From NCBI GenBank assembly GCA_037127255.1, contig JBANSL010000014.1, positions 68,865,646 to 68,929,645 on the forward strand: 64,000 bases of DNA, written 5' to 3'. The DNA is from Persicaria tinctoria (taxonomy: Eukaryota > Streptophyta > Magnoliopsida > Caryophyllales > Polygonaceae). Under the pieces are notes generated by a model. That model was not told where the DNA came from, did no database searches, and saw only the letters and a list, made by a program, of their open reading frames with translations. How positions within the stretch are numbered: position 1 is the first letter of the stretch; every line of letters starts with the position of its first letter. Shown here piece after piece: positions 43,525 through 51,735 of the stretch. Both the position numbers and the translations under genes were made by a program.

Positions 43525-45521
43525 TGATGTATTGCAGTTGGCTAGGCCGGCCAATTGCTAAACTAAAACGTCGATCTTACTTAAGCTCTTTGAATTTCTT
43601 CTCGATAACAATTGAATTCAACTAATGAGCCGACTAAATAAAGCAACAGAAGAATAACTAAACTAAATTAAAACTAATTAAACAATGTTTCTTAACTTAA
43701 GAAAATTAAACTAATGAAGTATCGGTTGAATGAAATAAATTAACTAAGTCTAATGCTAATGAAGTAACGGCAATCGCGCAGGGGCGCGAGCGCCTAGCGC
43801 AGGAGACCGGACGCGCTGCCACCAAGTATCGAGCTTCCTTGTCACGACGGGTTGGCTATGACTGTGTTTGATTAATATTTGATCAAGGTTGATCAAGGCA
43901 CGGTGATTGTGAAGATGATGATGGTGATGATTAAAGACGGTGATGGTGATGATTGCCGAAAGGTATTAGACACACGAACCGAATAGCCTTTGGGATTGAT
44001 AATCGAGAACCCTTTAATCCATAAAGGGGTTTCTCAATTCTATTCAATCTGCTTTAATTCAAAGAGAACTACAATGTTTAAATAGAAAACCTAAGAACCA
44101 ATTCTACCGTGCAAGATAGAATTTAGGTTGATAAAGATAGAAATTTAATCCTAAAGATAAATAAACCTAGAAGATAAAACTTAATCTAAAATCCTAACCA
44201 TCTTATTTAATCTAACTAAGAAATACTAAAAATAAGCAATTCTATAATTAGACTCCAACTAATATAGGAGTTACTAAAAATAGAATAAAAATTAAGAAAT
44301 ATAAATAATAAAAGTAATTAACGTCGTTTCTTCAACGACTCCCAAGGTGGAGCCTTCTTCTTTCGCTTGAGGATGACATCATTCTCCTCCATTTGAAATC
44401 GACTCGTCCTTGAGTCGTCGTCTGGATCAAGATCGTTGTTTGACCCACAGAAGGCCATCTTGACCTGCATCATTCTCCCCCTCTTATCTTCGATTCGTCC
44501 CCGAATCGAGTTGACGATGATCAGCGTGGAAGGAGCAGCAACCTTCAAAGAAGATGATGGAGAAATGGGTGGAATAGGTGCCAGGAGAATTCGAGGTATA
44601 GGAACCCCAAAAACAACACTTTCATCGTGATCGTTGAACAGACTTGATCTTCAATAAGAATAGGATCAATGACCACACAAATCTCAGCAACTGGAACTTC
44701 ATGAACATGCCCAAGAGGTACAATCGCTAACTCTTGAGACACGTCATCAAGTACCTCATCCTCGTCAACGGAATCAACATGCTCCACCTCCTGCACAACA
44801 CTGCAGTCGACTTTAAGTACAGATTCGGAGGTCTTCCCGGAGGAGTCTGACAGCGTGTGACCCACCGTTGGAAAGCTCGTCGAGTCAGCTTCGCAACAAA
44901 ACTGAGTTGACTCAATTCCGATGTCGGAGTCAACGGGAATCTGTGAAACAAGTTCAGTGCGCTGTGCTGAATCCGTGGCAACGATTTCAACAAAAGGCTC
45001 CTTCATGCCCTTCTTGAACATGGCCATCCATTCCTCCACGACCTCTTTGCATATAGCCGTTATTTCGGCATCTAGGTTGGCTTGACGTCGTTCCTCTTCC
45101 TCTTGTCGTCGTGCCTCCTCAGCCTCTTTTTGTTGGAGAAGCCGAATCTGATAGCGTTGTCGATGGGTCTCTTCTTGCCTTTGAAGCCAAAGGTGATGTC
45201 TTTGAGCCTCTTGTTGTCGTTGACGCTCTAAAGCTTGTTGTTGCAAAGCTCGTCTCTGCAACTCTCGTCGGTGTCGTTGTTGTGCAACCCATGGATCGGG
45301 ATCATCATCCCAGTCGCTTCCCCAGATTTCACAAATCATCAAATCAAAACATCAGTAACATCAAAGAAATAAAGAGCGTAGCATAACCCGGCTCTGAATA
45401 CCAATTGATGTATTGCAGTTGGCTAGGCCGGCCAATTGCTAAACTAAAACGTCGATCTTGCTTAAGCTAGAAGATAAAACTTAAATCGACTCATTTGAAA
45501 TCGACTCGTTGACCTGCATCA
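43525..45521 (-). mobile_element. Nonautonomous LTR retrotransposon in the MAP-kinase fragment
   Basis: Exact 5-bp target duplication ATGTG at 43520-43524 and 45522-45526. On the minus strand the LTR starts TGATGCAGGTCA and ends CTGCAATACATCA. The 3' LTR is 43525-44472 (948 bp). The 5' LTR is 45406-45521 (116 bp), the same sequence with large internal deletions. Next to the 5' LTR is a primer-binding site, TGGTAT(T)CAGAGCC, like initiator tRNA-Met with one extra base. Next to the 3' LTR is the polypurine tract AAGAGGGGGAGAA. Only a 265-codon frame lies between, with no reverse transcriptase, so movement relied on another element. Confidence 0.9.
44545..45342 (-). CDS. Charged, glutamine/arginine-rich protein of the LTR element
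   Basis: A 265-residue frame begins just after the primer-binding site. Residues 1-25 are acidic (ICEIWGSDWDDDPDPW). Residues about 20-95 are rich in Q, R and E (LQRRALQQQALERQRQQEAQ), a likely coiled coil. The rest has acidic stretches (SVDEDEVLDDVSQELA). No gag zinc knuckle, protease or polymerase motif is visible. Its position corresponds to gag, but a gag identity is an inference. No function can be assigned. Confidence 0.5.
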   Translation of the reverse strand: MMICEIWGSDWDDDPDPWVAQQRHRRELQRRALQQQALERQRQQEAQRHHLWLQRQEETHRQRYQIRLLQQKEAEEARRQEEEERRQANLDAEITAICKEVVEEWMAMFKKGMKEPFVEIVATDSAQRTELVSQIPVDSDIGIESTQFCCEADSTSFPTVGHTLSDSSGKTSESVLKVDCSVVQEVEHVDSVDEDEVLDDVSQELAIVPLGHVHEVPVAEICVVIDPILIEDQVCSTITMKVLFLGFLYLEFSWHLFHPFLHHLL

Positions 45522-46434
45522 ATGTGTGAGGACTCCTGTGAGGCTGCTGCTTCCAATTCCTCCGCCGGATCCTCCATGTGTAGAGCTCGTCTCCGGAGCC
45601 GCCAGTTTCAGCAATGGAGATCCGGCAAAGGAGATCCGCGGGGCAGTGGTCGCCGGTTTCAGTGCGCGACAGCAGTGGTGGCCCCGACCTCGAGTTCCAG
45701 CCAGATCTGGAACGATCTCAACAAGCGGCCGGCGGCGTTCGATCATCACGGACACAATCAAGGCCGCAGGTCGCCGGAGAGGAAGAGAGCGATGGGAGGC
45801 TTCATCTCTGTTGTTGCGATTGAGGAAGGAGATGGAGGACGAGGAAGGAGATCGGGTTTTTTTTACCTTGTGCTGAAATGGCGGGGGAGATATAAGATTA
45901 GGTATAGATAATAGGGGTAATTTTATCCAGAAAACTTTTGATGGACAAATCCCCAATTTGCCACACTTGTGGGACACTCCCTCAATATAATAAAAAATGG
46001 CCCAAATTTTCTCTTAAATATATTGAAAAAAAAAATAGTTAATGGTTGTAGGGTTAAATTTGATAGGTGGAATTTACACATGTTTTCCCAAGTTGATTTG
46101 GAGAAATGTCAAATCAGACGCTACATGTCACAGGTGTTAACCTCGTTGCAAACTTTTGTTTTGCCTCTTCCTACATGACATTACGCATATTGCGTTGTTA
46201 TTAGTATTTCTAAAGCAGTGAAGTAGTCTTTTTTGCATTCGCATTGTTATAAATTTGAAGCTTATAAACGTAATCCTTTATATATGGATGTGTAGAATTT
46301 GAACTCTAATGTATCGTTTCCGTATGAAATCCTTTATACATGGAATGGAAGTGACATTCGTTGGGGAATTCTCAATCACTTCAACTCAAAACTAATTACC
46401 CATAAATGGTAACTAATTAGTCACTTCTATAGTT

Positions 46435-46529
46435 TTTTTTTTTTTTTTTTTTTTTTTACCGTGGGCAAGAAGTGGATCGACAAGCGATCCTGAAGCCATT
46501 CGAAGATGACTTGTTAGACCCTACGCAGA
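46435..46529 (-). mobile_element. Short retroposon, copy 2, with 15-bp target duplication
   Basis: A T-run of about 27 bases, then ACCGTGGGCAAGAAGTGGAT through CCTACGCAGAGG, flanked by GTCACTTCTATAGTT at 46420-46434 and 46530-46544. The body is related to 21873-21994. The long T-run and exact duplication show a fairly recent LINE-mediated insertion. Confidence 0.85.
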
Positions 46530-46729
46530 GGGTCACTTCTATAGTTGTATTGATCGAATTCATTAGTAAATATGGAGTTGTTTATTAGTGAGAGAATCAA
46601 CCGTTTAAATAGATACATAGTACTCGATTCAAATGTAGAACGGGTAAGTCAATTGAACGGGACCATGATTTAAAAAGAAAAAATAAATGTAATTACCTCA
46701 ATTACACAGTATTCTAAAAATGGTCTAAT

Positions 46730-47206
46730 CTATATCTATATATCTATATATAAACTCTTAAAACAGAAGAGTTTTTGCCTACGTGGCACGCTCACTTTAA
46801 TCCTCTCCTTTTTAACCAATCATTTTTTTTCTATTTCCTTTTTATTTCCTTTTTGCAATTAATTTTTATTTTTGAAATAACTAATGGGTATAATTCAAAA
46901 TAATAAATTAATATATAACTTATATCTATTTGTAAATCTTCATATACTATCACAATAGAATTTTAATGGATTTATTTCCTTTTTCAATTAATTTTTATTT
47001 TTGAAATAACTAATGAGTTTAATTCAAAATAGTAAATTAATATATAACTTATATCTATTTGTAAATCTTCATATATTATCACAATAGAATCCATCTTTAA
47101 TGAATCTATTATACTCTTCTCCTATGAGTTTATTCTTATAAGTTTAATTCAAATTATTAAACTAATATTTTATTTTTTTTAAATCGCGCCATGGCGCGAT
47201 TTAAAA
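46730..47206 (+). mobile_element. Helitron-like element with tandem duplication and terminal hairpin
   Basis: The left end (TCTATATATAAACTCTTAAAA, then GAGTTTTTGCCTACGTGGC) is of the TC...TTAAAA...ACGTGGC type found at the 5' end of plant Helitrons. A 130-bp unit is tandemly repeated (46841-46970 and 46971-47093). A 30-bp perfect palindrome at 47177-47206 (core CGCGCCATGGCGCG) would be the 3' hairpin, but no CTRR follows closely. A second 5'-like end (TCTATTAAAACAGAGAAG) is at about 47268, so several copies may be nested. Confidence 0.45.
46841..47093. repeat. Tandem duplication, 130-bp unit, two copies
   Basis: TTTATTTCCTTTTTGCAATT through ATCACAATAGAATTTTAATG (46841-46970) is followed by a second copy (46971-47093) with few differences. 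AT-rich and noncoding. Confidence 0.85.
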
Positions 47207-47393
47207 ATTAATTGAAAAAGGAAATAAATCCATGTTTTAGAGTCTAGAACACTACTGCACTAGTGTTCTATTAAAACAGAGAAGTAATAATATCCCACGC
47301 GACCACACCAGAAGTCTCTATTCCATGTTTTAGAGTCTAGAACATCCCCGTCGTGAGTTAATACATGTCATCCTGCCACATCATTCACATCTT

Positions 47394-47630
47394 TTTTTTG
47401 TAATGTGGGGGTTCTGAGGTTGTCGACTAATCCCTCATAGATCTGAACCCTAACATTTAAAGGACGCGAACCAGGGGGTGGCAAGCCACCAGGCAGGCTC
47501 ACTCAAGTCAATAAAGGCTTGAGTACCCATTAATTACAGTATTACACAAATGTGTAAAGAATGAGATTTTAACCATTTACTTAATGCAAGTGTTACCTCT
47601 CAGTTATCACAAGGGCAATGGATCATTGGT
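47394..47630 (-). mobile_element. SINE with 17-bp target duplication
   Basis: CACATCATTCACATCTT at 47377-47393 and CACATCATCCACATCTT at 47631-47647 (one mismatch) flank a 237-bp body. The left end is a T-run (tail of a minus-strand element). On the minus strand the body contains GGTTCGCGTCC, a B-box-like sequence; the A box is unclear. Size, tail and duplication fit a SINE, and it sits inside the AT-rich Helitron cluster. Confidence 0.75.
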
Positions 47631-48359
47631 CACATCATCCACATCTTATTTTCTCCACAACCCCTACCATCGTACTAATCACTTAATTGTTGTAATCGTC
47701 ACACCTCACTAGCTCACTAATCTAGTATAAAATCATATATATAAGCTATGTTTTTTAAATCATTTTATTAATTATTAATCTCTTTATTTTATTATTTATA
47801 TATTTTCAAATCATTATTATATCATATAATTCATAACCTATAATATCTATATAAAATTACAACTAATAAATATATATTATCAAGTTTAAATTGATAAGTT
47901 TTAACCAACCATAACCTAAGATGCGATTTTATAAATTTATGAATCTATAATAAATAAAGCCATCGTAAACTAAATAATAAATATTACTCTGTTAATTAAA
48001 ACATGTCATTTTATAAATTGAAATATTTTTTAAAAAATCAAATAAAAATACATTTATATCTCCAATTATTATTTCGATTTTTCTACTAACAAATCTCTAA
48101 TTATTATAAGGGCGACTTTAAAAAGTTGATACAATAATATCCAAAAGTGATATATTTATTCTTAAAATTTTACTTAATGTGGTGAAAAATCCTTTATTAT
48201 CTTCTATTTATTTATAGATACCTGCAAAAATGCATTATACACTCTTTTGATTAGTTCAACATTCCCTTAAAGGAATAGATTCTTTTGAAATGAATCTAAT
48301 CTTACTATACAATGGGGAAGAATAACTTCTGGATTGATAAATTTCATATGCTCATCAAA

Positions 48360-48814
48360 TTATATAATCGATATTTATCTCTATCTAACCATTAAAAAAG
48401 AAGCATTTTTTATGAAGTGTCATCACCACCGGTCAACCATAAGTATAGGGTTTTTCAATCAATAAAATTAAAATAGATTTTTTTTTATATAATCATCTAT
48501 CTATATCTAACTATCTATATATAACTCTTAAAAAAACATTTTTTATGATGTGTCATCACCAACATAAGTATAGAGTTTTCAACTAATAAAATTAAAATAG
48601 ATATTTTTTATTTTCTAATCAATTGATTCAATTTAAAATATTAAATTAGCATATAATTTATCCCTTAGTACATTATACATTTTTTAATAAATTGGTTCAA
48701 ATCAAAATATTTAATCAAACCTATTTTATTTTATTTGATCTTGTAGCAATTTGTTATATTCTTATGATTTTATTTATAAAAAAAATATGCGTCATAACAC
48801 GAAAATTATACTAG
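48360..48814 (+). mobile_element. Helitron-like end region with duplicated 5' motif
   Basis: TCTATCTAACCATTAAAAAAG at about 48382, then AAGCATTTTTTATGAAGTGT, is repeated about 145 bp later as CTCTTAAAAAAACATTTTTT and ATGATGTGTCATCACC. The right end, GCGTCATAACACGAAAATTATACTAGT (48789-48815 in two parts here: GCGTCATAACACG and ATTATACTAGT), resembles decayed Helitron 3' ends with CTAG at 48811-48814. No coding capacity. Confidence 0.4.
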
Positions 48815-49440
48815 TCTATTATTTTTATTTTTTTTGATTAAGTAAAAATTCGGATGCGAAACCGCTATCCGACAACATACTTTCGGATGAGGTCAGACAT
48901 GACATTGAGTAATGGAAAAGAGAATATTTTTTAAATTTATTTTTTAATTGATAGTAGAATGGAAATATCTATGGAAAAGTGATTGCCCCATCCGAGCAAC
49001 TTGCAACGGTGTTTCGGAAGGTCACGGGAAACATAACACAAAAGTGCCGACCTCCCACCCACCATCACCCATACCCACAACCCAACGAATCTCTGCATAA
49101 CGTATAGCAGGTTAGCTACAGATATGCAGTAAATTACGGCCGGCTTTTTTCTGTTACTTGCAAACGCTTCCACCTTTATATTTTATAATCTGATGAAGAC
49201 ATCACGTACAAACTCTGCAATCATCAAACTCCCCAATAACTTCAATGGAAACAAACAGGGGATTTTTTTCCTTCTGATATTTAAATTCAATTAAATGAAA
49301 AACACAGCGAGAAGAAACCTAATGGTATAAGTTATCCTCCCTAGCTCCTCCAGCAGCGCAGAAAGGAGCGGCGCATGATATCATCTCCTCCCTCTCATCA
49401 ATCAAGGCCATCTCATCTCTGATCTCCATTTCCAACTCCA
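48815..49440. other. LEA gene 3' flank with a short retroposon tail
   Basis: At 48826-48910 a T-run is followed by GATTAAGTAAAAATTCGGAT and GGTCAGACATGACATTGAG. Similar phrases start the relic at 54196, so this is the 3' tip of the same retroposon family. The remainder shows nothing recognisable. Confidence 0.5.
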
Positions 49441-49491
49441 AATCAGATGTCGTCACCTTTTTTTTTTTTTTTTTTGTTGTTTTGGTTTGAT

Positions 49492-49899
49492 TTACTGAGA
49501 TCTGATTCTCTGGTTGATGAGGATCTCGCGCAGCTCAGCCACGTCGATCTCGTTCGCACGATTCGCCGGCCTGTAGTAGCCGGTGACGGGGTCAGGGACC
49601 CACGCGTTCTCCGCGGACTCTTCTTTCTTCACTACCTTCCCCATCCTAGGCGCGCCGCTGCTTCTAGCCGACACAACTCCTTGCGAAGCCGCCGCTGCTG
49701 CGTATCCCCGCCTGCATATTCAACAAATCAAATTTCAAACATCATTAGTCTCAATACCTCAAAATCACAGCCGGATTTCCAATTTTCCAGAGCGAAATTC
49801 AAAATTTTAAAAGATCTCGATGGATCCGTACCTGGAGAAAGAGAGGCCGTCGAGGATGAGAGCGGAGAGGAACTTAGCGCTGGAGAGAGAGCGAGCCAT
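49492..49899 (-). CDS. SAG21: LEA5/SAG21-type late embryogenesis abundant protein (LEA_3 family)
   Basis: Complete two-exon gene: exon 1 49832-49899 (ATG), exon 2 49492-49711 (TAA), GT-AG intron of 120 bp, splitting an arginine codon. The joined protein has 95 residues, the usual family length. It begins MARSLSSAKFLSALILDG and continues SFSRRGYAAAAASQGVVS, a mitochondrial-type targeting leader rich in R, S and A. The family block WVPDPVTGYYRPANRANEID and then VAELREILINQRIRSQ follows. SAG21/LEA5 proteins are plant stress and senescence proteins, reported in mitochondria, and linked to oxidative stress tolerance. The leader here fits that location. A TATA-like box lies 135 bp upstream. Confidence 0.92.
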
Positions 49900-50031
49900 T
49901 GCCTCTTAAAATTCAGGTGATCGAAGCTTCTCGAAAAAGGAAGGAGGAGGCGGAGGCTCTCTCTGTATAGAACTCTCTGGAAGCTGGAAGATGGGAATTG
50001 GGGGTGTGGAGGAGGGAGTGGAGGGAGGGGG

Positions 50032-50041
50032 GTTTAAATAG
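50032..50041 (-). promoter_or_regulatory. TATA-like box of the LEA5/SAG21 gene
   Basis: CTATTTAAAC on the minus strand, about 135 bp upstream of the ATG, in an otherwise GC-rich stretch. A plausible core promoter giving a 5' leader near 100 bp. Confidence 0.55.
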
Positions 50042-50563
50042 AAGAGGCGGGCGGAGGTTGGGAGTGGGGCCCGTAGCTAGGGTTTGGGAGGGACCGGGTC
50101 AAAACAGGGGTGCCACTTGTTTTAGGCGGGTTCAGGACATAAAAAGGGGGGGTGAACCGGCCTCTGAGGTGAGCAAGAGCCAGTAGTCAATTTGACGTTG
50201 AACGCCTCTTCCCGTCTTTTAACTCTCCGTGTTTCCCTTATGCTTATCTCTTGCGCCGAGTTGCCTCTCTGCTTCGTTTTCTTGTACTCCGTACTATTTT
50301 TTTAGAAACCACGGCGACAGCTGTTGTGTAACTTGGGTTTACCTACATTATTTATCACCTATATTGAATCATTGATTCCTTGTTGCTTCCAAAAATACGG
50401 ATGTTAATTTTTTGATATTAAAAAAAAAAAACGAATGCCAAAATATTAATTTTTAACTTGTAATTAAACCTTTTATTTTTAACCGCGAAGAATTTGGTTA
50501 ATTGTCAGGGCAATCAGGAGTGGTGGGGCCTGAGGGAAGTGAGATAGTAGGTTCGCATCTTTA
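50042..50563. other. LEA5/SAG21 upstream region
   Basis: GC-rich near the gene, then AT-rich. Likely promoter DNA; no single regulatory motif is assigned. No other gene is seen. Confidence 0.4.
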
Positions 50564-50566
50564 TTA

Positions 50567-51264
50567 GAGCACTTTTAACGGGTTACTATTTAGGATGCTT
50601 AATGTGAATATATTAGTAAAATATTGAAGGAGGGGGAAGAGGGATGCTTAATGGATGCTAATTAAGCATCGATACTTATGGGTATAATAAATGGTTGGGG
50701 GAACGCGTGTCACGTTTGGACTGGATGTGGGAAGAAGCGGTTGAGATTGAAGGGAAGCAACGGATGAGATTTAATCTAGCACATTTTAATTAAATTCAAA
50801 TAATGTGATTTTTGCTATTTAAATTGTAAATTTTTTTTAAAAAAAAAATTACCAAAATACTATATTAATTTTTCTCTACACATAGACATCAATTTTGAAT
50901 ATGTTTCCACATATTTTGAAAAAAATTATTTCTTTCGATATAATTATATTGGATCTTGCCATCTTGGTAAAAAAAATGTTATTTTAGTAATTAAATACTA
51001 AAATAATTGTTATAGACGGGTTATTTTAGTAATTAAATACTAATATAATATTATAATCATATTATAAACATGTTGGAAATAATTGTTATAGAAGGGTATA
51101 TTCGTAAATTGAATTGGTAAAAAATAAGATGAATTGTTGGATGTTAGGGATGCTATTGTTAAAGTGGAAAAAGTGAGAAAGAGATGTTATGCTGATGTGG
51201 CGGAGAGAGATGAATAAAAAAATAATAATTTTAGTATCTTGAATAGTAACTGATAAACATGGTC
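50567..51264. mobile_element. PIF/Harbinger-type nonautonomous element, TTA duplication
   Basis: Left end GAGCACTTTTAACGGGTTAC then TATTTAGGATGCT; right end (complement) GACCATGTTTATCAGTTACT then ATTCAAGATACT. TTA flanks both sides (50564-50566 and 51265-51267). It is 698 bp, noncoding, and a moderately diverged copy. Confidence 0.65.
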
Positions 51265-51279
51265 TTAGCTTCTCGAAAG

Positions 51280-51732
51280 AGGTGGAAAACCACAGCATAA
51301 TGGAAGCGTTGAAGGAAGAGTAGACATTAAGAAATAATGATTCCAGCTTCACAGGGACAAGTTCATCCCAAATTAAGGCAATTGATAACGGAGATGCATG
51401 TTATCGCCTTCTATAATAATATTTTGAACGTGTAGGTCGAATGCTTTCTTACGACCCTACCGGAGCGCAAAGCACTCACACCTGAAGACAAAAGAGGTGA
51501 GGATCCATCCTCAGCATAGATAACAGAGCCCTCGTGATTATAAATGACAAATTCGTAACTCCCTTTGTACGTGACAGATAGAGTGTCATCAAAGTTTAGC
51601 TTAAAATGTGTATTTGGTGGTTTTGTCCATTTGGTATTAGGTCGGGTTTTGGGTTTTGTTGGGCTTTTTTTGGGGAAGGTATTGTTTTGGTGTCGTCCAT
51701 CCCATAACAAAAGTTGCTGCATAATATAGGCC
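51280..51732 (-). mobile_element. LINE fragment: RNase H-like domain
   Basis: The minus strand reads KWTKPPNTHFKLNFDDTLSV, YEFVIYNHEGSVIYAEDGSS and SALRSGRVVRKH, the RNase H-like domain at the C-terminus of plant L1-type LINEs (compare FKINFDGSYNYF in the copy at 3.5-6.8 kb). The DG of the first motif is DD here. Later parts are broken. No other LINE domain lies next to it. Confidence 0.7.
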
Positions 51733-51735
51733 TTA

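Larger units (their letters stand above)
43413..45580 (-). pseudogene. MAP kinase (MPK4-type) first-exon fragment, split by an LTR element
   Basis: Minus-strand frame: SLTGVLTH at 45527-45550, then, after the LTR element, [27 protein letters not shown] and GSGAYGIV, ending at a phase-2 GT donor (43413, TG/GTCTGT). This is the N-terminal lobe start of plant group B MAP kinases, with the glycine loop reading GSGAYG where GRGAYG is usual. No following kinase exon (ATP-lysine, HRD or TEY loop) occurs in the next kilobase; DAP3 exons are found instead. The frame upstream of SLTGVLTH stays open but no convincing start codon is in frame (an ATG at 45575-45577 is in another frame). It is a captured fragment of one exon, not a kinase gene. 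Confidence 0.8.
41341..46013. mobile_element. Mutator-like element carrying host-gene fragments (Pack-MULE candidate)
   Basis: The exact 9-bp sequence TTAAATATA occurs at 41332-41340 and 46014-46022. The right end, complemented, reads GAGAAAATTTGGGCCATTTT, close to the right end of the MULE at 13101-14315 (GAGAAATTTTGGTAAATTAT). The left end starts GGGCTGATTACC and then TTTTTGGGC and AAAATGTCCACC, similar to the right terminal region. No transposase is present. The cargo is a MAP-kinase first exon (minus, around 43413-45580), DAP3/mS29 exons with an intron (minus, 42375-42800), a tRNA-like sequence and a 60-bp tandem repeat. An LTR element (43525-45521) inserted later. Without it the element is about 2.7 kb. 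The terminal inverted repeat is diverged, which is the weakest part of the call. Confidence 0.65.

Noticed and set aside
45519..45977. A 152-codon minus-strand frame as a complete protein
   Set aside because: Only its last residues (SLTGVLTH) match a MAP kinase; the rest is GC-rich 5' flank within the Mutator-type element and it is cut by the LTR insertion.
46730..48814. A single full-length autonomous Helitron
   Set aside because: No Rep/helicase frame exists, there are several 5'-like ends and hairpins, and the 3' ends are decayed; a nest of nonautonomous pieces fits better.
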